Source of the DNA: an uncultured Clostridia bacterium | GTDB taxonomy: Bacteria > Bacillota > Clostridia > TANB77 > CAG-508 | DNA length: 38,413 bases | NCBI GenBank assembly: GCA_934148985.1 | Contig: CAKPDO010000012.1 | Location: forward strand, 1-38,413 | Direction: 5' to 3' | Shown: positions 23,397 through 31,633 of the stretch, piece by piece | Layout: each line of letters starts with the position of its first letter | How positions within the stretch are numbered: the stretch's first letter is position 1 | Notes under the pieces: generated by a model | What the model was told of the DNA's origin: nothing | Database searches by the model: none | What the model saw: only the letters and a program-made list of their open reading frames with translations | Translations under genes and position numbers: made by a program

Positions 23397-23831
23397 ATGG
23401 AAGTAATAGTAGGTGGAATTATAGAAGAAAATGGAAAATATTTATTAGTACAAGAGGCAAAGAAGAAGTGCTATGAAAAATGGAGTTTTCCAGCAGGACA
23501 TTTAGAATTTAATGAGAGTTTAGAACAAGGTGCGATTAGAGAAATTAAAGAAGAAACAGGATGCGATGTAGAACTAAATGGAGTTTGCTATATTGCTAAC
23601 AGAATTTTAGAAGATAGGTTATTTGTAATGATAGTTTTTAATGCTAAATTAATTAAAGAGAATATTAAAAATGATAAAAAAGAAATCTTGGATGTGAAAT
23701 GGATTGACTATGATGAAATAATGAATAAAATGGATAATAAATTAAGAGGAAGTTTTGTTAAAAAAGCAGTTTACAATCAAAACAACAATTTGATTGCACC
23801 AATTGAAATTGTAAACATTTTAAATGATTAA
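23397..23831 (+). CDS. Nudix hydrolase
   Basis: The 144-residue protein hydrolyses a nucleoside diphosphate linked to another moiety; the substrate cannot be told. The Nudix box is complete, from GHLEFNESLEQ into REIKEETG, so the metal-binding Glu residues are present. The N-terminus EVIVGGIIEENGKYLLVQEA is typical of MutT-like housecleaning enzymes. TTGGAGGAAAGAGATT precedes ATG 23397. It lies between the membrane protein and a truncated ABC gene. Confidence 0.92.
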   Translation: MEVIVGGIIEENGKYLLVQEAKKKCYEKWSFPAGHLEFNESLEQGAIREIKEETGCDVELNGVCYIANRILEDRLFVMIVFNAKLIKENIKNDKKEILDVKWIDYDEIMNKMDNKLRGSFVKKAVYNQNNNLIAPIEIVNILND

Positions 23832-23885
23832 ATTGAATAATTGTTTCATGTATAATATGAAAAATATAAGAAAGGAACCCCAAAA

Positions 23886-24110
23886 ATGTTACAACTCAAA
23901 AATATTCATAAAGAATACAAAACAGGAAACTTAATACAGAAAGCCCTTGATAATATGAGCTTAAATCTTCGAGATAATGAATTTGTAGCAATTCTAGGAC
24001 CAAGTGGTTCAGGAAAAACTACACTTTTAAATATTATAGGAGGATTAGACCGCTATGATAAAGGTGATTTAATAATAAATGGAAACTGTGGATATACCAA
24101 GAGTTTATAA
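23886..24110 (+). pseudogene. Truncated ABC transporter ATP-binding protein
   Basis: The 74-codon frame begins like a MacB/LolD-type ATPase: LQLKNIHKEYKTGN, Walker A GPSGSGKTTLLN, then GGLDRYDKGDLIING. It breaks off just after the Q-loop approach and ends with unrelated residues at TAA 24108. The signature motif, Walker B and H-loop are missing, so it cannot be active. The break at about 24080 joins it to the 3' end of another gene. AGAAAGGAACCCC precedes ATG 23886. Confidence 0.85.
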
Positions 24111-24201
24111 TTGGGACGAAGTTTATGAACAAATAAAGTTACTTAACATTAAAAAATATAATTTTAAACAAATTGGATGTGATGTAGATGATAAAATATA
24201 G
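24079..24201 (+). pseudogene. Short fragment joined to the truncated ABC gene
   Basis: In another frame ATG 24079 to TAG 24199 encodes 40 residues (METVDIPRVYNWDEVYEQIK and 20 more), which look protein-like. It is probably the 3' end of a gene that formerly stood before the nucleoside phosphorylase. Its ATG may be chance. The phosphorylase ATG 24188 lies inside it, so the fragment may still serve to couple translation. Confidence 0.35.
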
Positions 24202-24961
24202 TAATGAAGAAGGTTTTATTAAATCTGAGGGAATTAGAGATAAAAACGATACAAGAGTTGAAAAGGTTGTTTTACCACAAGTAGCAATTGGAGTATTTTC
24301 AATTAAATTATTAGAAAGTATGGTTGAAAAGTTCAATTGCGAAAAAGTAGGCTATTTTGGAGGTGCCAATTTTCATAGGCCAGTTTATATTATGAAACAT
24401 AATAACAAAGAATTTACACTGTTTAATGCTGGAGTAAGTGGGGCTTGGATAAGTTCAGATATTGAAGATTTAAATTATAACGGAGTTAAAAAATTTATAA
24501 TATTTGGTAATTGTGGAGTGCTTGATAAAAATATAGATGATTGTCAAATAATTATTCCAAATAAAGCATATAGGGATGAGGGTGTAAGTTATCATTATTT
24601 ACCAGATTCAGAAAGTATTGAATTATCTGATAAATATAGAAATAAATTTATTGAAATTTTAAATAAACATTCATTTAAATACGTTGAAGGAGCAACTTGG
24701 ACTATAGATGCTTTTTACAGAGAAACAAAAGAAAAAATTGAATATTTTAGAAATAAAGGTGCTATTTGTGTTGAGATGGAGGGTTCGGTAATAGCTGCAG
24801 TTTGTAAAAGGAAAAAATTAGATTATTTTACTTTTTATTATGCTGGCTATAATTTGGATTCAGTAGAATGGGAAAAAAGAAGTATCAGTCAAGAAACGAA
24901 TTTTGAAAAGAAGCAAATAGTTCCGCTGTTGGCAATTGAACTAGCACAAGTGATACCGTAG
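24188..24961 (+). CDS. Nucleoside phosphorylase family protein
   Basis: The 257-residue protein resembles purine/uridine phosphorylases (PNP_UDP fold): VGYFGGANFHRPVYIM, FNAGVSGAWISSDIEDL, FIIFGNCGVLD and the substrate-binding segment CVEMEGSVIAAVCKRK (the VEME motif). This predicts phosphorolysis of a nucleoside to base and ribose 1-phosphate; the substrate is uncertain. ATG 24188 has only a weak site (GGATGTGATG) and lies within the end of the upstream fragment. The next gene starts 60 bases later behind AAAGAGGTG. Confidence 0.88.
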   Translation: MIKYSNEEGFIKSEGIRDKNDTRVEKVVLPQVAIGVFSIKLLESMVEKFNCEKVGYFGGANFHRPVYIMKHNNKEFTLFNAGVSGAWISSDIEDLNYNGVKKFIIFGNCGVLDKNIDDCQIIIPNKAYRDEGVSYHYLPDSESIELSDKYRNKFIEILNKHSFKYVEGATWTIDAFYRETKEKIEYFRNKGAICVEMEGSVIAAVCKRKKLDYFTFYYAGYNLDSVEWEKRSISQETNFEKKQIVPLLAIELAQVIP

Positions 24962-25021
24962 AGAAAAAAGCAGAATAATAGATAGAGTACCATTCACGAT
25001 AGTAAAAGAAAGAGGTGTTTT

Positions 25022-27125
25022 ATGGAAAAAAGGATATATGATGAAAAATTTTATTTTGATGAATTGGCAAAAGATATATTTTTACAATTAGAGAAAAATA
25101 TTTTATATTCAGATGCTATAGCATATTATAATTATCCACTTCTAACAGGAGGATTAGATGAAGACAAGATATCGCCTACAGTATGTATTCTAAGTAAAAA
25201 GTATGGAATAATAAATATTATAGCAAGTGATATAATTAACGATGAAAATATAGAAAATGTTGTAAGAACAGCAAATAGAATTGATCAGATTTTTTATTCT
25301 AGATTTATTCAAAACGATAGCCAATTATTAAAGAATAACAGGGAATTATTATTTAACTTTAAAACAATAATATTGTTTAATAATTTGGATATAGAACAAC
25401 ATAAAAATGGCAATATAGAGATTATAAACAATATATCTGATTTAAACAAAATTATTGAAGAGCAAGAAATCAGCAATGAACAATATAGAGAAATATTAGC
25501 TGAAATTGAAAATTCTAATGCCACAATAAAACATGAAAAAAGAATAGTAAAAAAAGAAAATACTAAAGCAGATATATTAAATAAAATAGAACAAGAAATA
25601 GCAACGTTGGATTCAAGACAAAGCCAAGCCGCTTATACTGATATTATAGGACCACAAAGAATAAGAGGACTAGCTGGAAGTGGAAAAACTATATTGCTAT
25701 GTATGAAAGCCGCATATTTACATTATAAATATCCCGAGAAAAAGATTTTATATACATTTTATACAAAAAGTTTATATGATTATATAGAGCTATTAATAAC
25801 AAGATTTTACAAGAAAATTGGAAATGGTATGCCACCAGATTTTAAAGATAAAATACATATAAGACATTCATGGGGTGGTGCTACGCAACCAGGAGTATAT
25901 ACGGATGCATGTTTTAATAATAAAGTTCAGCCTATTAATTTCAATGAAATAGTTGGATCAAATAAGTTTGATTATGTATGCAATAATTTATTAGAAAGCT
26001 TGCACGGAAAAATAAATAAGGAATATGACTATGTTATAATTGACGAAGCTCAGGATTTTTCAAAATCGTTTTTTTGGTTGTGCAGAGAAATTACAAAAGA
26101 TGATTGTATTATCTGGGCTTATGATGTATGCCAAAATATATTTGATGTAAATATAAGAGATACAATGAGTTTGTTTGAAAATAAATATAACAAACGGAAT
26201 TGATTTGGTCAGATTAAATCAGAAAACGCCAGATATTTCTAACGATATAATATTAGAAAAGTGTTATCGAAATCCATATGAAATTTTAGTTATAGCGCAT
26301 GCCCTAGGATTCGGAATTTATAATGATGAATTGATACAATGCTTTGAAGAAAAAATGTCTTGGGAAGAAATGGGATATGTAGTAGAAAAGGGAGAATGTA
26401 TAGAAGGCGAAGAAATGATAATATCTAGACCGAAAAAAAATAGCCCTAGAAATAACCAAGTAACTAATTGCTTAACTATAGAAAGCTTCAAAAAGTTTAA
26501 TGATGAAATAGATTTTGTATGTAACAATATAGAAAATGATATAAAAAATGAAGGATTAAAACCAGAAGATATAATAGTAATATCTTTAGATGATATGAAT
26601 TCAAAAACGTATTTTAGATATATTTCTGAGAGGTTGGCACAAAAACAAATATTGAGCAATAATCTTTCGGCAGATTACTTTTATAAAGGATTTACTAAAG
26701 AGAACTGTGTAACATTATCTACCGTTTATAAAGCTAAAGGAAACGAAGCAGCAGCGGTTTATGTTGTGGGAGCAGACGCATTTGAAGATAATCCATATGA
26801 TAGAGGAATGAGAAATAGAATATTTACAGCATTTACAAGAGCAAAGGTTTGGCTAACAGTTACAGGGATGGATATAGAAGACAAAAGGTTAAAAAATGAA
26901 ATAGAAAAAGTTAAACAAAACAATTATAAATTTATATTTAATTATAAACCAAGAAATAAAATTGCAAGTGAGTTAAATTATAAACAAAATTCAGAATTAA
27001 AAGATAAAATTACTGATCAACTAACTGCTGAAAATCTAAAGAAATATAAACCAGAAGACTTAGAAAAGGTTTTTGAGTTGTTAAATTCAATGAATGGTGG
27101 AAAAAATGATTACAAACGAAAATAA
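25022..27125 (+). CDS. UvrD-like superfamily 1 helicase/ATPase, read through a +1 frameshift at CGG
   Basis: The N-terminal part (about residues 1-200) has no clear motif. Walker A is GLAGSGKTILLC (Lys222), Walker B VIIDEAQDF (Asp341, Glu342). In the upstream frame TGA follows two codons after CGG. The +1 frame continues with NGIDLVRLNQKTPDISND, EKCYRNPYEILVIAHALG, and the UvrD C-terminal motifs TVYKAKGNEAAAVYVVG and RNRIFTAFTRAKVWL. CGGA is at 26195-26198 (residue 392), and reading it as one residue gives 700 residues with all helicase motifs in one chain. AAAGAGGTG precedes ATG 25022. The pairing with the following DUF2290 gene is seen with such helicases and may be a defence or repair module. 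Confidence 0.88.
26195..26198 (+). other. CGGA recoding site 4 (helicase)
   Basis: Upstream frame AAC AAA CGG AAT TGA; continuing frame after CGGA: ATT GAT TTG GTC. The zero-frame stop is only two codons after the CGG. All helicase C-terminal motifs depend on the shift. Confidence 0.8.
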
Positions 27126-27753
27126 AATAAGAGGTTCAAAATTTAATTTGATTAATTTGCTAAAACAAATAGACTTATTTGGAGAAATGAATTATTCTAT
27201 TCCAGAAAATTCTTTTGATAAAAATAAGTTTTCTAAAGAGTTTCTATCTGTATCTCAAAAAGGAACTTATAAAGAAATTTATGATTGTGCAATGGAAAAT
27301 AAAGATTATGATTTTAGACTAAAAGATAATTCAATTATGCAATTTACAATTGAAAAAGATACAAGACGAAATATAATGAAGTTAAGATATGCTTATTATA
27401 AATGTCCATATTTGATATTCGGAAATAATGAAGCAGAAAGTACAGATGTATTCATGGAAAATTATGTTTCGATAAGATATGATTATGATTTAAATGAATA
27501 TAAAGAAACAATTCATCCAATATCACATTTTCATATAGGCAATGATAATAATCTAAGGATTCCAATAAATAAGGTAGTAGAACCATTGGAATTTGGAATT
27601 TTTATTATAAGAAATATATATGTAAAAGAGTGGAATAAATTAGTAAATGACATGAGTTTAAAAGATATATGCTTAAAAAGTAAAGAAAAGTTGGAAGAAA
27701 TCGGTGAAGAGTTTTTTACCAATACTGAAAGAAAATTTTTATATTTAGGATAA
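27106..27753 (+). CDS. DUF2290-like protein
   Basis: The 215-residue soluble protein has the features I associate with DUF2290: FTIEKDTRRNIMKLRYAYYK near residue 80 and HPISHFHIGNDNNLRIP near 140, ending in a helical part. ATG 27106 has GGTGG at 5 bases; an earlier ATG (27094) is possible. It overlaps the helicase end by 20 bases, so the two are coupled. The function is unknown; the fixed pairing with a helicase suggests one complex, and HFHIG-type histidines could bind metal, which is inference. Confidence 0.75.
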   Translation: MITNENKIRGSKFNLINLLKQIDLFGEMNYSIPENSFDKNKFSKEFLSVSQKGTYKEIYDCAMENKDYDFRLKDNSIMQFTIEKDTRRNIMKLRYAYYKCPYLIFGNNEAESTDVFMENYVSIRYDYDLNEYKETIHPISHFHIGNDNNLRIPINKVVEPLEFGIFIIRNIYVKEWNKLVNDMSLKDICLKSKEKLEEIGEEFFTNTERKFLYLG

Positions 27754-27913
27754 ATTTTAGGTATGAAAAAACATGAGCAAATATTTTGTGCCAAAGAAAG
27801 GTACGGCATTATAATAGATAAAAATATTTAAAAAATTATGAAAATTTTCAAATACTCTTGCCCAATAGCTACCATAGAGATATATAATATAAATAAAAAA
27901 CTAGGAGGAAAAA

Positions 27914-28945
27914 ATGAAAAATTATATAGAAGAACAAAATGAGGACACAAAAAAATATTATAACATACTTTCAAGAGAATTTCCGAAATTTTTGAATGAT
28001 TATATATACACACCAGAAATGCAAAAATTAAATGGTATTAATCAAATATGTGGCGGATATTGGAGAAAAGAAAATATATATGAGGATATGTACTCCGTTT
28101 TAAGACACAGTGTTGGAGTTGCTCTGATTATTTGGAATTTTACACATGATAAGAAGCAAACAATAGCTGGATTATTTCATGATATATCAAGTCCAGCATT
28201 TAAGCATTGTGTGGATTTTTTAAATGGAGATGCAGAAAAACAAGAATCAACAGAAAAACAAACACTAGAGGTTATTAAAAATTCAAAAGAAATAATGAAT
28301 TTACTAAAAAGAGATAATATACAATTAGAAGAAATAAGCGATTATAAAATTTATCCAATAGCAGATAATGAAACACCAAAATTGTCAGCAGACAGGTTGG
28401 AATATACATTTATGAATGGTATATATTATAAAAAGGTATGGGATTTATCAGTAATAAAGGAAATATATGAAGATATACAAATTATTGAAAACGAAGATAA
28501 TATTCAAGAATTAGGATTTAAATCAATAAAAACGGCAGAAAAATTCATAGATGGGGCAAGCAAATTATGGCCATTGTGGATTAGCACAGAAGATATAATA
28601 ACGATGTATTTCTTTGCAGATATTATAAAGAAGATGTATAACCAAAAATACATTACCAAAGAAGATATATATGAATTATCAGAACCACAAATAGTTGATT
28701 TAATGAAAAATTCTAAAGATAAAAATATTTCGAATTTATTTAATAAATTTATGAATTGTAATAACTTTATAGATTGTGAAGAATATAAGGCTGATAAGTT
28801 TTGCGTGAGCAAAAAAGTTAAAAGAAGATATATAAATCCTTTGACTAGAAATGGAAGAATCTATGATGTGTCAATTAAGGCAAAAAAGAAAATAGATGAT
28901 TATGTTAATATGAAAATAAGTAAATATGCTTATATAGATATTTAA
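27914..28945 (+). CDS. HD-domain phosphohydrolase-like protein
   Basis: A 343-residue soluble protein with HD-type metal residues in order: RHSVGVAL (His65), GLFHDISSPAFKH (His89, Asp90) and a later SADRLEYTF Asp. The arrangement resembles nucleotide phosphohydrolases of the HD superfamily. The C-terminal part (KKVKRRYINPLTRNGRIYD) looks like a small basic domain. GGAGGAAAAA lies before ATG 27914. It follows the helicase-DUF2290 pair after 160 bases, with no clear terminator, so it may belong to the same module. Confidence 0.75.
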   Translation: MKNYIEEQNEDTKKYYNILSREFPKFLNDYIYTPEMQKLNGINQICGGYWRKENIYEDMYSVLRHSVGVALIIWNFTHDKKQTIAGLFHDISSPAFKHCVDFLNGDAEKQESTEKQTLEVIKNSKEIMNLLKRDNIQLEEISDYKIYPIADNETPKLSADRLEYTFMNGIYYKKVWDLSVIKEIYEDIQIIENEDNIQELGFKSIKTAEKFIDGASKLWPLWISTEDIITMYFFADIIKKMYNQKYITKEDIYELSEPQIVDLMKNSKDKNISNLFNKFMNCNNFIDCEEYKADKFCVSKKVKRRYINPLTRNGRIYDVSIKAKKKIDDYVNMKISKYAYIDI

Positions 28946-29022
28946 GCTTTTAAAGATGGTCTAAAATTAAATTTGAAATAGTAATATAAATATAAGACAA
29001 TTGAAGAAGGAGTATAGCAGTT

Positions 29023-29577
29023 ATGTCAGAAAAAGATAAAATGTTAGCAGGAGAATTATATGATGCTAACTATGATGAAGAATTAATAAAAGATAGATAT
29101 AGAGCTAAAGATATTTGTTTTGAATATAATAACTTAAAACCATCAGATTTTGAAGGTAAAGACAAAATAATAAAAAAATTATTTGCAAAGACTGGAAAAC
29201 AAATAATAGTTGAACAGAATTTCTGGTGTGATTATGGTTACAATATTTTCATTGGTGAAAATTTTTACATGAATCATAATTGCACAATATTAGATGGTGC
29301 AAAAGTAGAATTTGGAAATAATGTTTTTATTGCACCTAATTGCGGCTTTTATACAGCAGGACATCCTTTGAATTATGAAACTAGAAATAAAGGATTAGAA
29401 TATGCAAAGCCTATTAAAGTAGGAAATAATGTATGGATAGGTGGAAATGTAGTTGTACTTCCAGGTGTAACTATTGGAGATAATGTTGTAATAGGTGCTG
29501 GAAGTATTGTAAATAAAGATATTCCATCAAATAGTGTAGCTGTTGGAAATCCTTGTAGAGTTATAAAAGAAATATAA
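29023..29577 (+). CDS. Maltose/sugar O-acetyltransferase-like hexapeptide protein
   Basis: A 184-residue trimeric left-handed beta-helix acetyltransferase. It begins with MSEKDKMLAGELYDANYDEE, the N-terminal helix typical of maltose/galactoside acetyltransferases (Maa, LacA). It then has hexapeptide repeats (IFIGENFYMN, VFIAPNCGFY, VWIGGNVVVLPGVTIGDNVV) and the catalytic loop His in TAGHPLN. It ends AVGNPCRVIKEI. It acetylates a sugar 6-hydroxyl using acetyl-CoA; the physiological sugar is uncertain. AAGAAGGAGTATAGCAGTT precedes ATG 29023, and a terminator shared with the convergent HxlR gene follows. Confidence 0.92.
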   Translation: MSEKDKMLAGELYDANYDEELIKDRYRAKDICFEYNNLKPSDFEGKDKIIKKLFAKTGKQIIVEQNFWCDYGYNIFIGENFYMNHNCTILDGAKVEFGNNVFIAPNCGFYTAGHPLNYETRNKGLEYAKPIKVGNNVWIGGNVVVLPGVTIGDNVVIGAGSIVNKDIPSNSVAVGNPCRVIKEI

Positions 29578-29607
29578 AGTGAAAAGTAAAAAAATAAAGT
29601 TAAAACA

Positions 29608-29636
29608 AAAAATAGCGGGTTAATTCCGCTATTTTT
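29608..29636. terminator. Bidirectional terminator between acetyltransferase and HxlR genes
   Basis: AAAAATAGCGG (29608-29618) and CCGCTATTTTT (29626-29636) enclose a 7-base loop, with A/T runs on both sides. Confidence 0.88.
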
Positions 29637-29949
29637 GCAATTTGCGATAATTATTTCCCCATTGAACCATAGAATCCAAAACAGGTTTCAAACTCCAGCC
29701 AGTATCTGTAAGGGAATATTCAACTCTTGGTGGAACTTCAGCAAAAACTTCACGATGGACTAAGCCAGATTTTTCCATATCTCTTAAATTATTGGTAAGA
29801 ACTTTTTGACTAATACCTGTAAGAGATTTACGAAGTTCGCCAAATCTTTTAGTGCCAATCAATAAATCTCTAATAATTAAAATTTTCCATTTATCATCAA
29901 TAAGCCTCATTGTAATTTCAACAGGGCATGTAGGTAATTCTTGTTTCAT
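29629..29949 (-). CDS. HxlR-family winged-helix transcriptional regulator
   Basis: A 106-residue DNA-binding protein. It begins MKQELPTCPVEITMRLIDDK; Cys8 is the conserved redox-sensitive cysteine of the family. The winged-helix runs WKILIIRDLLIGTKRFGELR, GISQKVLTNNLRDMEKSG, EVPPRVEYSLTDTG. It is transcribed divergently from the MBL-like gene at 30256 and probably controls it. GGAGTTGATTT precedes ATG 29949. A truncated copy of its N-terminus survives at 22500. Confidence 0.93.
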   Translation of the reverse strand: MKQELPTCPVEITMRLIDDKWKILIIRDLLIGTKRFGELRKSLTGISQKVLTNNLRDMEKSGLVHREVFAEVPPRVEYSLTDTGWSLKPVLDSMVQWGNNYRKLQK

Positions 29950-29974
29950 TATAAATCAACTCCATTCTATAAAG

Positions 29975-30003
29975 ATTATAACAAAGTTAACGAAAAAAGT
30001 AAA
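29975..30003 (-). promoter_or_regulatory. Promoter of the HxlR gene
   Basis: On the minus strand TTTACT (30003-29998), 17 bases, TATAAT (29980-29975). Confidence 0.6.
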
Positions 30004-30108
30004 TGCTATATCACAATAAAATAAACAATAGTATCAAAACGACTGTAACATATCAAAAACGATATATACTATAAAAATTTTAAAAAAATATATTCTTTAT
30101 AAATCTAG

Positions 30109-30138
30109 AAGTAGCTAAAAAGTTACTTCTAAGTAACT
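30109..30138. promoter_or_regulatory. Candidate HxlR operator
   Basis: AGTTACTT-CT-AAGTAACT (30121-30138) is a perfect palindrome. GAAGTAGCT (30109-30117) pairs with AGTTACTTC with one mismatch, giving a second overlapping dyad. It lies 22 bases upstream of the -35 of the MBL-like gene promoter, as expected of an HxlR-type site. The rest of 29950-30255 holds only the two promoters. Confidence 0.65.
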
Positions 30139-30159
30139 ATGAAACAAAAAAGTGCGTAC

Positions 30160-30188
30160 TTTACAAAAATAAAAACAAAAAGTAAAAT
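30160..30188 (+). promoter_or_regulatory. Promoter of the MBL-like gene
   Basis: TTTACA (30160-30165), 17 bases, TAAAAT (30183-30188), about 70 bases before the start codon. Confidence 0.6.
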
Positions 30189-30255
30189 AGCTATAGAAAT
30201 TGAAAAAATAGAGTAGCTACTAAATTCAATAAATAATAATAAGGAGTAGATAGAG

Positions 30256-31050
30256 ATGGAAGTTTCAAAAGTTAATTTAGGAAAAGGATATATAGATATT
30301 TATAATTTTGGAGATATAAAATTACATTGTTATCAAACAAATGATTTAATGAATGACGAAAGTTATATATTAGAAAACAAAGAAAATGTATTATTAATAG
30401 AATTTCCAGCATTTTATGATAATCTAGAAGAATTTGAAAAATATGTGAAAGGTTTAAATAAAAATATAGCTGGAAAGGTATTTTCTGACCATCCAAATGG
30501 AGGAACAATATTTAAAAATGTAAAAGGATATGCATCAAATGGTACAATAAAATCAATGAAAGAAGGAACAATTCATAATTTAGTAACAGGTTTTGAAAAG
30601 TCATTTAATGGGGCATTTGCAAAAGAATTTCATGAAATAACAGATGTTTTAGCAGATGAAAAAGTTAATATTGGAGGATTTGAATTAAAAATAACATATC
30701 ATGAGGAAAATATTGAAATTGAATTTCCAAAAATTGGATGTGTATATACACACATGTTAGGACATGATTGTCATTCAATAGTTGCAGGAGAAGGACATGC
30801 AAATGCAATAATTGCACAATTAAAAAGATATAAAGAAAATGGATATAATTTAGTATTATCAAGTCATTATACACCAGAAACATTGAAAGATGTTGATACA
30901 AAAATTGATTATTTAGAAGATTTAAAGAAAATTGCAAAAGAAAGTAAAGATGCAAATGATTTTGAGAATAAAGTAAAAGCTCAATATCCAGAATATAGTG
31001 GATTAAATTATTTAGATATGACATCTGGAATGTTCTTTTCACAAAATTAA
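30256..31050 (+). CDS. MBL-fold-like protein of unknown function, HxlR partner
   Basis: The 264-residue soluble protein has the strand order of a metallo-beta-lactamase fold (DIYNFGDIKLHCYQTNDL, ESYILENKENVLLIEFPAF, KVFSDHPNGG, CVYTHMLGHDCHSI, LVLSSHYTPE). The standard HxHxDH zinc motif is absent: the usual position shows SDHPNGG, so catalysis is doubtful. I assign the fold by overall pattern only. AAGGAGTAGATAG precedes ATG 30256. It is divergent from the HxlR gene with an operator between them, suggesting induction by the regulator's signal, and is followed by its own terminator. Confidence 0.65.
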   Translation: MEVSKVNLGKGYIDIYNFGDIKLHCYQTNDLMNDESYILENKENVLLIEFPAFYDNLEEFEKYVKGLNKNIAGKVFSDHPNGGTIFKNVKGYASNGTIKSMKEGTIHNLVTGFEKSFNGAFAKEFHEITDVLADEKVNIGGFELKITYHEENIEIEFPKIGCVYTHMLGHDCHSIVAGEGHANAIIAQLKRYKENGYNLVLSSHYTPETLKDVDTKIDYLEDLKKIAKESKDANDFENKVKAQYPEYSGLNYLDMTSGMFFSQN

Positions 31051-31060
31051 AAATTGATAA

Positions 31061-31097
31061 AAGAGAGTTACACAAAATTGAAGTGTAATTCTTTTTT
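31061..31097 (+). terminator. Terminator after the MBL-like gene
   Basis: AAGAGAGTTACAC (31061-31073) pairs with GTGTAATTCTT (from 31083), one G.T pair, then a T-run to 31097. Confidence 0.75.
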
Positions 31098-31104
31098 ATT
31101 TTTC

Positions 31105-31134
31105 TTGTTATATTAATGATTTTTGTGGTATAAT
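31105..31134 (+). promoter_or_regulatory. Promoter of the MmcQ/YjbR gene
   Basis: TTGTTA (31105-31110), 18 bases, TATAAT (31129-31134), 31 bases before the start codon. Confidence 0.6.
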
Positions 31135-31165
31135 TCAAATAAATAATAGAATAAAGGATTGAAAT

Positions 31166-31492
31166 ATGAACAAAGAAGAAATAATAAAATATTGCTTGAC
31201 ATTAAAAGATACATACAAAGATTGTCCGTTTTCAGATGATTTTGAATCAGTAACAATGAAACATAGCAAAAATAAAAAGTGGTTTGCGTTACTTATGAAT
31301 GTTAATGAGAAATTGTATCTTAATGTAAAAACGATTCCAAGTTATTCAGATATATTAAGGAACACTTATGATTATATAATACCTGCATATCATATGAATA
31401 AAGAACATTGGAATACAATTATTGTCGATGGAAATGTAGATGAAACGTTGGTAAAAGAATTGATAGAACAAAGTTATCAATTAACAAAATAA
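31166..31492 (+). CDS. MmcQ/YjbR family protein
   Basis: A 108-residue protein of the MmcQ/YjbR fold: KEEIIKYCLTLKDTYKDCPF, then KHSKNKKWFALLMNVNEKLY, LNVKTIPSYSDILRN, PAYHMNKEHWNTI and VKELIEQSYQL. The family has a double-wing DNA-binding-like fold but no proven biochemical role. It is full length. AATAAAGGATTG precedes ATG 31166. It has its own promoter and is monocistronic. Confidence 0.92.
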   Translation: MNKEEIIKYCLTLKDTYKDCPFSDDFESVTMKHSKNKKWFALLMNVNEKLYLNVKTIPSYSDILRNTYDYIIPAYHMNKEHWNTIIVDGNVDETLVKELIEQSYQLTK

Positions 31493-31633
31493 AATTATTT
31501 TATAATTTAAAAAATATGGAGATAACGATATTACGAATTATCCAAAAAAATGATTTTTTTCGGAATAGAACTGTATAATATCTTTTTTATGATATAAAAA
31601 AGATAAATAGTAATTTGTTGAAATGGAGAATTT

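Noticed and set aside
13453..26198. The four frameshifts as ordinary sequencing or assembly errors
   Set aside because: Random indels would fall anywhere, in both directions and in any phase to CGG. Here all are +1, each at a CGG in phase with the upstream frame, and in-frame CGG is otherwise absent. Not formally excluded without reads.
13879..26198. Slippery heptamers or RF2-like +1 sites as the cause
   Set aside because: P-site codons differ (GCT, TTA, ACG, AAA) and cannot re-pair after a +1 move; none of the sites has CTTTGAC or an X XXY YYZ motif.
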